Shown: positions 31,473 to 40,747 of the stretch, piece by piece
How the letters are laid out: each line of letters opens with the position of its first letter
Numbering within the stretch: the stretch's first letter is position 1
NCBI GenBank assembly: GCA_031963445.1
Contig: JASSUH010000001.1
Coordinates: forward strand, 1,426,001 to 1,490,000
Length of the DNA stretch: 64,000 nucleotides
Direction of reading: 5' to 3'
Source: JASSUD01 sp031963445
GTDB lineage: Bacteria > Pseudomonadota > Gammaproteobacteria > Burkholderiales > Burkholderiaceae
Notes under the pieces: generated by a model
The model's database searches: none
What the model was told of the DNA's origin: nothing
The model's input: only the letters and a program-made list of their open reading frames with translations
Position numbers and translations under genes: made by a program

Positions 31473-32168
31473 GCTTTCGCTCCTTATAATTATCCAAGTG
31501 CAGTGGTTGGGGAAACGAATTTTTGCAAAAAGAGGAATATTGCTCTTAACCTATCTTAAGAAGAGGCGGCTATTCTTACTTAACTTTGGTTCAATGCTAA
31601 TTCTTGCGATACAGGGTTATTAGAATGGACTGAAGTATTTGAAGCCTGATATGTGGCAGCATTTTCTCTCATCACTTTTCCCTCTATTCAAAAGTAAAAA
31701 ATCAGGTATTTCTTTTTAGTCCAATAGGTTTTTTTTATCTTGTTGTAAGCGAAACGCTTGATGCAATAGCGAAGTGCTCCGCTCTCTATAGTGAGGCAAG
31801 CAATATATGTAGAAGATTGGTTGAGTCAGTCAGGCTGACGAGTTGTGCTTTGTAGATTGTAAAGAGATGAGCATTGCTACTGGTCAAACCTCAAACTGCC
31901 TATTCTGCTTTTTAAAGCGGATAATTTTTTGATTTAAATATTTAATCTGAGTTAGTTATTTTCGTTATAGCTTAACAAGGCTGTCCAACTTTTTTGTAGT
32001 CGATCTACTTCCTTCCTAGAGGAGTTTCAACTTATGCAAGATCCCCTTTCTGATTAGAGGAAGTTAAAGTGGCTATTCAATAATTTGCTTCTTTCCTAGA
32101 CTAGCCAAATATTTAATGTGTGCGCATTAAATTTGTGTATGGGCTTTTTTCAAAAGCATGAAGAACCT
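31473..32168. other. Long intergenic region between two unknown membrane-protein genes
   Basis: About 700 AT-rich bases with no convincing gene and no palindromic repeat of families A-C. It contains a motif (31618-31639) shared with the upstream region of the gene at 59920-60357. The region may be decayed coding DNA or the regulatory region of the flanking gene. Confidence 0.4.
31618..31639 (-). promoter_or_regulatory. Shared upstream motif (copy 1)
   Basis: Plus-strand TATTAGAATGGACTGAAGTATT, about 145 bases upstream of the gene starting at 31472. It differs at two positions from the copy at 60434-60455, which lies upstream of another small membrane-protein gene. The reversed sequence offers a possible -10 (TTCTAATA). 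The role is unknown. Confidence 0.4.
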
Positions 32169-32750
32169 TCAAGCAATATGATGTTTCCCAATATATAGCT
32201 TTCTGGCAATTATGCCGCCGGCAATGCAACTGCCCCCTCCGATAATGACAAGCGCATTGCTTATAAATTGAAAAATGGGTTGATCTTGCGGATTATCTTC
32301 TTTATTAGCCGCTATGACTGTCATGATTGCGCCAGCCGCTAAAACCAATATTGAAGCACCTAAAAATTTACTGAGAAAAGTTATTAGATCACGAGAGTCA
32401 TAATTAGACTCCCTTGAATCTATGTCGTCTCTTCCGTTAGTTGTTCCAACAGTAGAGTAAGACGATATGATATGTGACTGTGGAATAAGCTGAGTTGTTG
32501 GATTAAGCGTTTGAGCTTGGCGGATGGAAGGCGGAGGTGAAAGGAGCAGCGGAAATGTTACTGAAGCAAAAATATCCGAGCTATCGGCGGTGCCGGTACG
32601 ATTACGGGTATGTTGGTGAGTCGAAATAACAGGAGAGGAAGAGGGTGAAGATGGCTGTGTAGGAACCTCATCTAAATAATCACCTGCTTGGTCAAAAGTA
32701 TTGGCTTTAGCATTGAAACTAAACGCAGGTAGGCTAGAGAAGCTATTCAT
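32169..32750 (-). CDS. Unknown protein with disordered Ser/Pro-rich N-terminus and paired membrane helices
   Basis: A 193-residue protein I cannot assign. Residues 1-120 are rich in Ser, Pro, Thr and Asn (LDEVPTQPSSPSSSP, TFPLLLSPPPSIRQ) and probably disordered. Two hydrophobic helices follow, at about 130-150 (FLGASILVLAAGAIMTVIAA) and 162-185 (NALVIIGGGSCIAGGIIA), separated by a short polar loop. The paired hydrophobic lobe near the C-terminus is reminiscent of chlamydial Inc proteins in arrangement only. It is on the same strand as the gene at 30642 but 700 bases away. Confidence 0.55.
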   Translation of the reverse strand: MNSFSSLPAFSFNAKANTFDQAGDYLDEVPTQPSSPSSSPVISTHQHTRNRTGTADSSDIFASVTFPLLLSPPPSIRQAQTLNPTTQLIPQSHIISSYSTVGTTNGRDDIDSRESNYDSRDLITFLSKFLGASILVLAAGAIMTVIAANKEDNPQDQPIFQFISNALVIIGGGSCIAGGIIARKLYIGKHHIA

Positions 32751-33034
32751 AATAGGGCCTTCAATTAGATCTTGAGCTATTTATTAATGTTTAGATTGCC
32801 TTGCAGCAAAATGCAGAAGTACGAGCTGATTTTTAAGTACGCTAATACCACTCTCTATCGGTTAAATGGAGTATTTGAGAAGTAAAAGAAAATAGCCGAT
32901 GTACCAAATCTGCACGCTTGTGCTAAGGCTACGGCATCAATGAGATAACAAGCTATTGGTTTTCCCCTAGCGTTGATTTCTCGCTTTGTTGGCCTTTCTT
33001 ACGCTGAGATAGCTGAAGTTAAGCGGACGCTAGA

Positions 33035-34084
33035 TTAATTCCATAATGTAGGGCTGCTGCCTAATTCAGGCTTAGTTAACCCAAAGTGCTGGTAGGTAAG
33101 TGAGGTAGCGATACGTCCGCGTGGCGTGCGTTGTAAAAAACCTTGCTGAATTAAATAAGGCTCTAGCACATCCTCGATAGTATCGCGCTCCTCGCCAATG
33201 GCTGCAGCGAGATTGTCAAGACCTACAGGGCCACCATCGAATTTATGCAAAATGGCCTCCAGTAGTTTGCGGTCCATTAAGTCAAAGCCAACTGAGTCCA
33301 CATCCAGCATCGCAAGTGCGGCATGAGCATTTTGTGCGGTGATTCTCCCGTCACTTTTAACCTCAGCGTAATCACGCACGCGGCGCAATAAGCGGTTGGC
33401 AATACGAGGTGTGCCACGTGAGCGTTTAGCGATTTCTAACGCTCCGCTTTCATCAATGGTTGCGCCTAATAGATGCGCAGAGCGATGCACAATCTTGGCT
33501 AATTCTGTTGCATTGTAAAATTCAAGCCGCGCCACAATTCCAAAACGATCGCGTAGCGGATTAGTTAGCATCCCAGCGCGTGTGGTGGCGCCAACTAATG
33601 TAAAAGGCTTCAGGTCAAGCTTAACGCTACGTGCTGCTGGCCCTTCACCAATCATAATATCGATTTGATAGTCCTCTAGCGCGGGATAAAGAATCTCTTC
33701 AATCACGGGTGAGAGTCGATGAATTTCATCGATAAACAACACATCATTGGTTTCAAGATGCGTTAAAAGCGCTGCTAGATCACCAGCACGTTCTAATACT
33801 GGCCCTGAGGTCTGACGTAAATTAACGCCGAGCTCTTTAGCAATGATATGCGCCAGCGTAGTTTTACCAAGCCCAGGCGGGCCAAAGAGTAAGACATGAT
33901 CAAGCGCCTCATTTCGCTTTTTAGCGGCTTGAATAAAAATCTCAAGCTGCTCTCGAATTTTTAGCTGTCCCACATATTCATCAAACTGGCGCGGACGCAA
34001 AGCACGTTCAAATACGGCTTCTTGCGGGGAAGCAGGGATTGCGTTAATCAGGCGCTCGCTAACTAATTTGTCAGTTTCTATCAT
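33035..34084 (-). CDS. ruvB: Holliday junction branch-migration ATPase RuvB
   Basis: A 349-residue hexameric AAA+ motor of the RuvAB branch-migration complex. Walker A is GPPGLGKTTLA (about residue 67), Walker B LFIDEIHRL, sensor I VGATTRAGML, and the C-terminal winged helix ends TPRGRIATSLTYQHF. All motifs are intact. It lies 68 bases after ruvA, the usual ruvA-ruvB order. Confidence 0.97.
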   Translation of the reverse strand: MIETDKLVSERLINAIPASPQEAVFERALRPRQFDEYVGQLKIREQLEIFIQAAKKRNEALDHVLLFGPPGLGKTTLAHIIAKELGVNLRQTSGPVLERAGDLAALLTHLETNDVLFIDEIHRLSPVIEEILYPALEDYQIDIMIGEGPAARSVKLDLKPFTLVGATTRAGMLTNPLRDRFGIVARLEFYNATELAKIVHRSAHLLGATIDESGALEIAKRSRGTPRIANRLLRRVRDYAEVKSDGRITAQNAHAALAMLDVDSVGFDLMDRKLLEAILHKFDGGPVGLDNLAAAIGEERDTIEDVLEPYLIQQGFLQRTPRGRIATSLTYQHFGLTKPELGSSPTLWN

Positions 34085-34152
34085 GTCGTGATTGTATTGT
34101 CTCGTATGTGCCGCTGAATCTCAGACAGCCAAAGAGGTTATGCAGAAATTCC

Positions 34153-34731
34153 TTAAGCACTAAAGAGAGTCTGCAACGCAAGCTTGATGCCTTCTCCAAC
34201 AGGTATGTCTGCTGGTACAGCCTTGGTCGCCAACAAAGCTTCTTTTTCTGAGTAACCTAGTGCTAATAAAGCGTGCAAGATATCAGTAGCCGAGCTAGCG
34301 CTAGCTTCGCTGCTCACTGCACTGCTATCGATACGAAGCTTACCCTTCAATTCAAGTAAAAGTCGTTCGGCGGTCTTTTTACCGATGCCAGGAATGGGCG
34401 TTAGGCTTGCCGCATTTTGGGTCATAACAGCCTGGGTTAATTCGGCAACGCTCATACCAGACAGCACAGCCAGCGCCATGCGCGCGCCGCAGCCGTTGAT
34501 TTTGAGCAGTTTACGAAAAGTCTCGCGCTCTTCATCGGTTGCAAAACCGTATAGCAAGTGAGCGTCTTCTCGCACAATTAAATGCGTCAGCAATACCACT
34601 TTCTCACCGAGAGCAGGAAGCAGATAAAAAGTGCTCATCGGCACATCGATTTCATAACCGATACCTTGGCAATCAACTAACAAACGAGGCGGACTTTTCC
34701 CCAGCAAAACACCAGCAATGCGACCAATCAT
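34153..34731 (-). CDS. ruvA: Holliday junction DNA helicase subunit RuvA
   Basis: A 192-residue protein that binds the four-way junction and loads RuvB. It starts MIGRIAGVLLGKSPPRLLVD with the OB-fold. The helix-hairpin-helix motifs are at LLKINGCGARMALAVLSGMS and LTPIPGIGKKTAERLLLELK, and the small C-terminal RuvB-binding domain (ALLALGYSEKEALLAT) is present. It precedes ruvB. In relatives ruvC is directly upstream; here about 490 bases carrying a short opposite-strand ORF intervene. Confidence 0.96.
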   Translation of the reverse strand: MIGRIAGVLLGKSPPRLLVDCQGIGYEIDVPMSTFYLLPALGEKVVLLTHLIVREDAHLLYGFATDEERETFRKLLKINGCGARMALAVLSGMSVAELTQAVMTQNAASLTPIPGIGKKTAERLLLELKGKLRIDSSAVSSEASASSATDILHALLALGYSEKEALLATKAVPADIPVGEGIKLALQTLFSA

Positions 34732-34875
34732 AAAGGCGAGCGTAAAAAATAAAAGAAAGAGTGTAGCGCGCTTTGGTTCGACAAACGCAACTTATCTTCG
34801 TATGGGCGCGAGAAGGTAATGCAAAAAAATTTAGTCTAGGGGTATAAATTTTGTGAAGAATTACGGGAGAGTTTA

Positions 34876-35055
34876 ATGTTAAACCGGATTTATTTGGCTT
34901 TACTGGAAAAGTTTTCAGCTTCGAAAAAGATGCCTTCACCTCAGCAAGAGGAAGCAACGTCAGAAAAGCGTGTGCGGTTCGCTGACCAAAGTGATAGTTT
35001 TTTGCGACCTAGAAGATATGATGGCGTTCATATAAATTGTTTAAGCTTCTGTTGA
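34876..35055 (+). CDS. Short unknown ORF with RVxF-like motif, inserted in ruv operon
   Basis: A 59-codon ORF on the strand opposite to ruvA and ruvC. GGGAGA lies before the ATG and a TATAAA at 34843-34848 could be its -10. It encodes MLNRIYLALLEKFSASKKMP, then a charged stretch with EKRVRFADQSD, and ends INCLSFC. RVRFAD resembles the RVxF docking motif by which eukaryotic regulators bind protein phosphatase 1. A second frame continues past the stop (next entry), so this may be the front of a frameshifted gene. The coding status is uncertain. Confidence 0.35.
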   Translation: MLNRIYLALLEKFSASKKMPSPQQEEATSEKRVRFADQSDSFLRPRRYDGVHINCLSFC

Positions 35056-35195
35056 AAACTTTCAAGCCATTAAGTCCTGAGGATCGAGAACGAGTGAAAG
35101 CCTGGAATAAGCATTATGACAACCCAGGCAAGCGAGAAAAATCTAACGGTATCCAATCTGAATCCGGGCAGAGAAAGAAAATGCGTCGACACTGA
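35022..35195 (+). pseudogene. Second reading frame continuing the short ORF
   Basis: Open from 35022 in the +2 frame relative to the preceding ORF, overlapping its last 34 bases. It reads FKLLLKTFKPLSPEDRERVK and onward to a basic end (GQRKKMRRH) before TGA. It has no start codon or ribosome-binding site of its own. The hydrophilic, protein-like composition suggests the tail of a gene disrupted by one frameshift between 35022 and 35055. A sequencing error or recoding are alternatives. Confidence 0.3.
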
Positions 35196-35220
35196 TTAAT
35201 TCAGCAGATACTTGAAGCAA

Positions 35221-35763
35221 CTAGCCAATCAATCGACCACGACGTACTCGATAGCCTTTTTTAGTAAGAGAGGGCGCTAGTGTTGAGAGGGCGTGTAAGG
35301 GGGTGCTGCTATGTGCATGGCAAATGGCTACACCAAGTGCGTCGGCGGCATCGGTGCCGGGTAGAGAATTTAAGCGCAGTAAGCGGGTAACCATTTCCTG
35401 TATTTGTGCTTTGCTAGCGCGTCCATATCCCACAACTGCTTGTTTTAATTGCAACGCTGTGTATTCAAAGACTGGCAAATTGCCTGACATCAAGCCACAA
35501 ATTGCGGCGCCGCGTGCTTGGCCTAACAGCAGGGTGGATTGAGGGTTGATGTTGACAAAAATTTTTTCGATGGCGGCGTGCGTGGGCACGTGCTCGTTAA
35601 TAAGCGCGGCTACATTGCTACAAATCGTGTGCAGCCGCTCAGGCAGCGTAGTATTCGCTGTTTTGATGACGCCGCTTGCCACGTAATTCAAATGCTCGCC
35701 TACTTGCTCAATAATGCCAAAGCCAGTGATGCGTAAACCTGGGTCGATACCGATGATTTTCAT
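35221..35763 (-). CDS. ruvC: Holliday junction resolvase RuvC
   Basis: A 180-residue endonuclease that cleaves Holliday junctions symmetrically. The acidic active site is readable: MKIIGIDPGLRITGFG (Asp7), AAIEKIFVNINPQST (Glu in the middle) and LPGTDAADALGVAICH (the final Asp pair). Length is normal. It follows purH by about 100 bases on the same strand, as in Burkholderia relatives. Confidence 0.96.
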   Translation of the reverse strand: MKIIGIDPGLRITGFGIIEQVGEHLNYVASGVIKTANTTLPERLHTICSNVAALINEHVPTHAAIEKIFVNINPQSTLLLGQARGAAICGLMSGNLPVFEYTALQLKQAVVGYGRASKAQIQEMVTRLLRLNSLPGTDAADALGVAICHAHSSTPLHALSTLAPSLTKKGYRVRRGRLIG

Positions 35764-35864
35764 CGCAACACTCTAGAACGTTTCTTTGATGATCTGCAAC
35801 GCACGATTTCCTATATAGCTCGTACATAGGGAGCGATGAAGTTGCAGATCATGCACCTCTTGCT

Positions 35865-37433
35865 TTAGTGCCGGAAATGGCGCGTGCCAGTAAAGATCAT
35901 CGCGATATTGTGCTCGTCTGCTGCTTGAATCACTTCTTCATCCCGAATTGATCCACCAGGTTGTATCACGCAGCTAGCACCAGCTGCAGCGATTACATCA
36001 AGGCCGTCGCGGAATGGGAAGAACGCATCAGAAGCCGCTGCTGAACCGTCTAGGATTAAGCCTGCATGTTTGGCTTTAAGGCTAGCAATCTGAGTGGAAT
36101 CAACTCGACTCATTTGTCCCGCGCCAATACCAAGCGTCATTTGCCGCGCGCAAAATACAATCGCATTCGATTTAACAAATTTTGCGACCCGCCAAGCAAA
36201 AAGCAAATCATCCATTTCTTTGGGGTTAGGGTGCCGCTTTGTCACCACGCGCAGTTCATGTTCTTCGATACCTTTGATATCAGCTGACTGAACTAATAAA
36301 CCTCCATCAATACTCTTTAGTGTTAATGAAGCTAGTGGCGCAGCGCTAAGCGGGATAGCTAAGACACGAATATTCTGTTTGCTGGCAAATATTTGCAACG
36401 CTTCGTCGCTAAAGCTAGGCGCAATAATAACTTCAACAAATTGCGTAAGAATAGCTTGAGCAGCGGCTGCATCAACTTCACGATTAAACGCAAGAATGCT
36501 GCCAAAGGCAGAAGTTGGATCGGTTTGCCAAGCTTTTTGATAAGCCTCAAAGGGATTCGCACCCAGTGCGACACCACAAGGATTCGCATGTTTAACGATC
36601 ACGCACGCTGAGGTCTCAAAAGCCTTCACGCACTCCCATGCTGTATCTGCATCTGCGAGGTTATTGTAAGAGAGCGTTTTGCCTTGCAGCTGACGATAGT
36701 TAGCAAATGCGTTGTCAGCGATATTGAGATTGCGATAGAACGCAGCATATTGGTGTGGGTTTTCGCCGTAGCGCAGATCTTGCCGCTTGCTAAAGCTTAA
36801 ATTAAGCATCTCGGGCAATGCCTGGCGGTTAGCGTGTGATAAATCTTCCCCTAGGCTGGTGAGGTAATTCGTAATGGCTCCATCATATTGCGCTGTATGA
36901 GCAAACGCCTTGATTGCAAGCTCGAAATTAGTTTTCACGCTAACAGTATGTTGATTTTCCTGAATTTCAGTTAATACTTTTTGATAGTCGGTTGGGTCAA
37001 CGAGCACAGTCACATCGCGATAATTTTTTGCCGCTGAGCGCAACATCGCAGGTCCGCCGATATCAATATTCTCAATGGCTTCTTCCAACAAACAATCGTC
37101 TTTAGCTACGGTTTCTTTAAATGGATAAAGATTCACGACCAACAGATCAATCGTTGGAATGCCGTGTTTATCTAACGCCGTCATATGAGCTGGCAGATCG
37201 CGCCGAGCAAGTAGGCCACCATGAACTTTAGGATGCAGGGTTTTAACCCGCCCATCGAGCATTTCTGGAAAATGCGTATGTTCAGCGACTTCAGTCACTG
37301 GAATATTTGCCTGCGCAAGCATTTTGGCGGTACCGCCAGTTGAAAGAATGTTCACCCCTAATTGAGAAAGCTGTTGGGCGAATTCAACGATGCCTGATTT
37401 ATCAGAAACAGAAATAAGCGCTTGTTTGATCAT
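35865..37433 (-). CDS. purH: Bifunctional AICAR transformylase/IMP cyclohydrolase
   Basis: A 522-residue enzyme for the last two steps of de novo IMP synthesis. The N-terminal IMP cyclohydrolase domain shows ALISVSDKSGIVEFAQQL and VKTLHPKVHGGLLARRD. The C-terminal transformylase has DLRYGENPHQYAAFY, VIVKHANPCGVALG and the late DAFFPFRDGLDVIAAAGA. Full length with intact motifs. Purine synthesis is therefore at least partly retained. It lies between fis and ruvC in the conserved order. Confidence 0.97.
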   Translation of the reverse strand: MIKQALISVSDKSGIVEFAQQLSQLGVNILSTGGTAKMLAQANIPVTEVAEHTHFPEMLDGRVKTLHPKVHGGLLARRDLPAHMTALDKHGIPTIDLLVVNLYPFKETVAKDDCLLEEAIENIDIGGPAMLRSAAKNYRDVTVLVDPTDYQKVLTEIQENQHTVSVKTNFELAIKAFAHTAQYDGAITNYLTSLGEDLSHANRQALPEMLNLSFSKRQDLRYGENPHQYAAFYRNLNIADNAFANYRQLQGKTLSYNNLADADTAWECVKAFETSACVIVKHANPCGVALGANPFEAYQKAWQTDPTSAFGSILAFNREVDAAAAQAILTQFVEVIIAPSFSDEALQIFASKQNIRVLAIPLSAAPLASLTLKSIDGGLLVQSADIKGIEEHELRVVTKRHPNPKEMDDLLFAWRVAKFVKSNAIVFCARQMTLGIGAGQMSRVDSTQIASLKAKHAGLILDGSAAASDAFFPFRDGLDVIAAAGASCVIQPGGSIRDEEVIQAADEHNIAMIFTGTRHFRH

Positions 37434-37515
37434 AGTTGCAAACGAGTGGAAAAATAGAGAAGAAGAGGGTGGGTTGGTAGATCTACTTTAATACCCAAAA
37501 ATAAAGCGCAAAATT

Positions 37516-37749
37516 TTACGGCAAATTATATTGCTGTAATTTTTTATGCAGCGTGTTGCGATTGATGCCGAGATATTTGGCAGCGAGTGATTGATTGCCT
37601 TCGGCGTGTTCCAACACGCATTCAAACATCTGCTTTTCAACACACGAGATCACCATCTTGTAGATATCGTGCGCGCACTCGCCATCCAGATCCTGAAAAT
37701 AAATTTTCAGGCTTTCTTGAATACAATTTTCGATATTGTTTTTGCTCAT
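37516..37749 (-). CDS. fis: DNA-binding protein Fis
   Basis: A 77-residue nucleoid protein and regulator of rRNA and other promoters. The start MSKNNIENCIQESLKIYF at 37749 matches Fis of relatives; an upstream in-frame ATG at 37785 would add 12 residues without support. The C-terminal helix-turn-helix reads GNQSLAAKYLGINRNTLHKK. In relatives dusB precedes fis; here only repeat-derived sequence does. Confidence 0.93.
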   Translation of the reverse strand: MSKNNIENCIQESLKIYFQDLDGECAHDIYKMVISCVEKQMFECVLEHAEGNQSLAAKYLGINRNTLHKKLQQYNLP

Positions 37750-37794
37750 ACTGCCCTTGCTTAAGTTTGATAAGGATGAGCACACTGGCCAAAA

Positions 37795-37915
37795 AATATT
37801 TTAGGAAGGGACTTATGCATCACCCTTCGGGCGACGTTATATCTCCCTTTTGGGGTACTACTATACTGGCAGCAAAGGCGCACCCTGCCAGAAAGATTTT
37901 GAATAGGTTCAAACA
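37795..37915. repeat. Degenerate family B-like repeat upstream of fis
   Basis: TTTTAGGAAGGGACTTATGC ... TATACTGGCAGCAAAGGCGC ... TTTGAATAGGTTC preserves the interior TACTGGCAGCAAAGGC of family B elements but has poorly matching termini. It occupies the place where dusB would be expected. Confidence 0.4.
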
Positions 37916-38035
37916 GCATCACGATGAAAAAATAGGCAAAAGAAAAATCCTATTCTACCGTTATCTGAAGCAACGGTTTAACGTGGGTGCTTTCAATTGT
38001 TAGATATAGAGAAATTTCTTAACGCTAGATATATT

Positions 38036-38163
38036 AGGGAACCTCTGCAAAACTGCCAATGGCGGCACGATGATCCACTGAGGTCTCCCTCTTTTTCATT
38101 GGGTACACTAGTGTACTGGTAGCAAAGGCATGCCTTGCCCTTGGGGGTTTGCAGAGGTTCCTT
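38036..38163. repeat. Short inverted repeat, family B (copy at 38 kb)
   Basis: AGGGAACCTCTGCAAAACTG and GGGGGTTTGCAGAGGTTCCT are inverted termini around about 85 bases; the interior contains CACTAGTGTACTGGTAGCAA. The outer bases at the right end provide most of the ubiH stop codon. Confidence 0.85.
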
Positions 38164-39337
38164 AGCGTCGCTGTCCGAATAACATATGACGCGCTAGCAT
38201 TGCTTTAAAGGGCGGCAGGCAAGAAAGGGCGGTGAGTGCTTGTGCCCGCAAGCTGCCCAAAAAGGCATATTCGTTTGTAAAAATTCGCGCTAGTTGGTCG
38301 GTTAGGCTAATGGTGAATTGTCTATCGGGCGCGCGGCGTTTGGCAAATGAGGCGAGGGCGCTCGGCGTTGCGCCAAATTGCGCTAGTGCCTCGACGAGCG
38401 TATACGCATCACGCAACCCAAGGTTGAGTCCTTGCCCAGCCACAGGGTGTAATGTTTGTGCTGCGTTGCCAATGGAGACCGTTCGATGATCGACCAGCGT
38501 CTCAAGCGCATTTAATGTAAGAGGGATGAGATGTCGCTTGCCGAGCACATGTAAATTCCCCATCTTTTTACCAAAGATAGCATTTAATTCAGCAGCAAAT
38601 TCCTCTTCACTCAGACTTAGTCGACGTTGTGCCTGTTGCGGCTCGCAGCACCAAACAAAAGCATAATTGGCTTCGCGTGCGCCCCCGAGTGGCAAGAGGG
38701 CGAGCGGCCCTTCAGAGGTAAAACGCTCCCAGGCAACATTAGCTCGTGCAGTGCTGGCACTCACGTTACCCACTAGCGCGACTTGTGCGTAATCACGTGT
38801 GCGACGCCTTGGTGCGGCAGTTGCTGTGAGTTGTGTCGTAGCACCGCCCTGTGCGTTGATTAAAAGTTGCGTACGGAGTAAGCGTATTCCCTCTGCATTT
38901 TCAACCGGCAGCGTGACATGATCAGTCTGCTGGGTAGGAGTACCTGCGGTAGTGGCGCTAAACCAATGTAGTTGATTCTTGGTCGTTTTGACTGCCTGGT
39001 TAAGGGCATTGACTAGCGTTCCATAGCGCAGCACATAGCCTAGCGCAGGTAATTTGTATTCATCGTGATCAAGCAATGTACGTCCACAATGACCTGACTG
39101 GGAAATATGAATACGTTTGATGGGGGTGACTTCTGCTGGCCACGCCAAAGGCTTGAGCAGGGCATGGCTGCCATAGGATAAGGCGATGACACGCGGATCA
39201 TGTTTGACTTCTGTGGCCGAACTCGCATCAATCACTGCAACTGATAGCGCGCGCGTAGCGCTGCGTTGCGCGAGCCAGCCTGCTAAAGCTAGAGCGACAG
39301 GCCCGCCCCCTACAATAATAAGATCAAAATCAACCAT
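38162..39337 (-). CDS. ubiH: Ubiquinone biosynthesis FAD-dependent hydroxylase (UbiH family)
   Basis: A 391-residue flavoprotein monooxygenase of the UbiH/UbiF/COQ6 family acting on the ubiquinone ring. The N-terminal dinucleotide-binding motif is DLIIVGGGPVALALAGWLAQ. The second FAD motif is SIGNAAQTLHPVAGQGLNLG followed by LRDAYTLVEAL. It follows pepP three bases later, as in Burkholderia. The stop TAA lies at the tip of a family B repeat. UbiH versus another ring-position hydroxylase cannot be decided from sequence alone. Confidence 0.88.
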   Translation of the reverse strand: MVDFDLIIVGGGPVALALAGWLAQRSATRALSVAVIDASSATEVKHDPRVIALSYGSHALLKPLAWPAEVTPIKRIHISQSGHCGRTLLDHDEYKLPALGYVLRYGTLVNALNQAVKTTKNQLHWFSATTAGTPTQQTDHVTLPVENAEGIRLLRTQLLINAQGGATTQLTATAAPRRRTRDYAQVALVGNVSASTARANVAWERFTSEGPLALLPLGGAREANYAFVWCCEPQQAQRRLSLSEEEFAAELNAIFGKKMGNLHVLGKRHLIPLTLNALETLVDHRTVSIGNAAQTLHPVAGQGLNLGLRDAYTLVEALAQFGATPSALASFAKRRAPDRQFTISLTDQLARIFTNEYAFLGSLRAQALTALSCLPPFKAMLARHMLFGQRR

Positions 39338-39340
39338 GAT

Positions 39341-40729
39341 TTAAACACCACGCATAAGCGCTTCAATATCTTCGATAGAAACAGGTACATCGCGTGTCAT
39401 TAATTCGCAGCCCTGTGCCGTGACAATCGCATCATCTTCGATGCGAATACCTAGATTCCAGTATTTCTCAGGCACATCTTCAGCAGCGCGTACATATAAA
39501 CCAGGCTCGATGGTTAAAACCATATGCGCCTCTAAAATACGCCAGGCAGGCTCTATTTCAGTATGCAAAGTTGGACGTAAACGATAATCGCCACAGTCAT
39601 GCACATCCATCCCTAACCAATGGCTTGTGCGGTGCATATAAAAACGCGTATAAGCTTTTTGCTCAATCACATCTTCAAGCGTGCCATGCTGGTTTTTATC
39701 AAGTAAGCCTGTATCTAGCATGCCTTGAGAGAGTACTTGCACGGCGGCCATATGCGGTTCATTAAATTGTGCGCCAACCCGTACAGCAGCGATGGCGGCT
39801 TGTTGGGCCGCTAACACAATTTCGTAGAGTTCACGCTGTGGCGCAGAATAACGTCCATTCACAGGAAAAGTGCGGGTGATGTCTGCTGCATAACCATCTA
39901 GCTCACAGGCGGCATCAATCAGCACTAAATCACCCTCATGCGCGCATCCATAACCGGCCGGATAATGCAGCACACAAGCGTGTGCACCTGCAGCAACAAT
40001 CGAATTATAAGCAGGCGCTTGCGCGCCCTGGCGGCGAAATTCGTGAAGTAATTCGGCTTCTAATTCATATTCGTGCATGCCAGGTCGGCACATTTGCAGC
40101 ACACGTTTATGCGCTTCAGCTGAAATACGTGCAGCTTGTCGCATCACGCTTAACTCATGTTCGTCTTTCACCAGCCGCATTTCGTCAAGTATTGGCGTAA
40201 TGTCATGCATTGTGCATGGTGTAAGCGTGACCTGGCGGTTTTGTGCTCGCACAGCTTTAAGCCACTGGCGCACTTGGGCATCTAATTGACGGCAGGTACC
40301 CAAAGCATAATAGAGCGCGGGCGTTCCTTGGATTATCTGAGGCAGTTGCGTATCAAGTTCGTCAATACAATAAGCGGCATCAAAGCCGAACCTCTCAGCT
40401 GCGGCGTCTGGCCCATAATGAAACCCTTCCCAAATTTCACGCTTTTCATCTTTAGCACGGCAAAAAAGCAAACTCTCAGACTCATCATGCTCACGATTAG
40501 CATTTAAAACAAGAAAGGCGTTAGGCTCAGTAAAGCCAGTTAAATAATAAAAATAGCTATCGTGCCGGTATGAATAATCGCAATCACGGTTACGGGTGCG
40601 ACTCGGTGCGGTAGGAATAAGCGCTATGCCACCACCCGCAGCACGCATAGTTTCTATCACGCGCGTGCGACGTTGACGGTAAATATCTAAGGTAGCGGTA
40701 GGAATGGCAGAGGGAGTCAGTGAGTTCAT
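39341..40729 (-). CDS. pepP: Xaa-Pro aminopeptidase
   Basis: A 462-residue M24B metallopeptidase releasing N-terminal residues before proline. It has an N-terminal AMP_N domain (DSYFYYLTGFTEPNAFLVL) and a pita-bread C-terminal domain. Dimetal ligands lie in LVLIDAACELDGYAADITRT, RTSHWLGMDVHDCGDYR, LTIEPGLYV and GIRIEDDAIVT. All are intact. It is the first gene of pepP-ubiH and is flanked upstream by a family B repeat. Confidence 0.94.
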   Translation of the reverse strand: MNSLTPSAIPTATLDIYRQRRTRVIETMRAAGGGIALIPTAPSRTRNRDCDYSYRHDSYFYYLTGFTEPNAFLVLNANREHDESESLLFCRAKDEKREIWEGFHYGPDAAAERFGFDAAYCIDELDTQLPQIIQGTPALYYALGTCRQLDAQVRQWLKAVRAQNRQVTLTPCTMHDITPILDEMRLVKDEHELSVMRQAARISAEAHKRVLQMCRPGMHEYELEAELLHEFRRQGAQAPAYNSIVAAGAHACVLHYPAGYGCAHEGDLVLIDAACELDGYAADITRTFPVNGRYSAPQRELYEIVLAAQQAAIAAVRVGAQFNEPHMAAVQVLSQGMLDTGLLDKNQHGTLEDVIEQKAYTRFYMHRTSHWLGMDVHDCGDYRLRPTLHTEIEPAWRILEAHMVLTIEPGLYVRAAEDVPEKYWNLGIRIEDDAIVTAQGCELMTRDVPVSIEDIEALMRGV

Positions 40730-40747
40730 TATCAGTTTTCGCTATGT

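Noticed and set aside
35303..36611. Antisense ORFs over ruvC and purH
   Set aside because: Both sense genes are complete with intact active-site motifs; the antisense frames have no recognisable features.
37587..38003. A 138-codon plus-strand ORF antisense to fis
   Set aside because: It runs antisense through the conserved fis gene and then through repeat-like DNA; no protein features.
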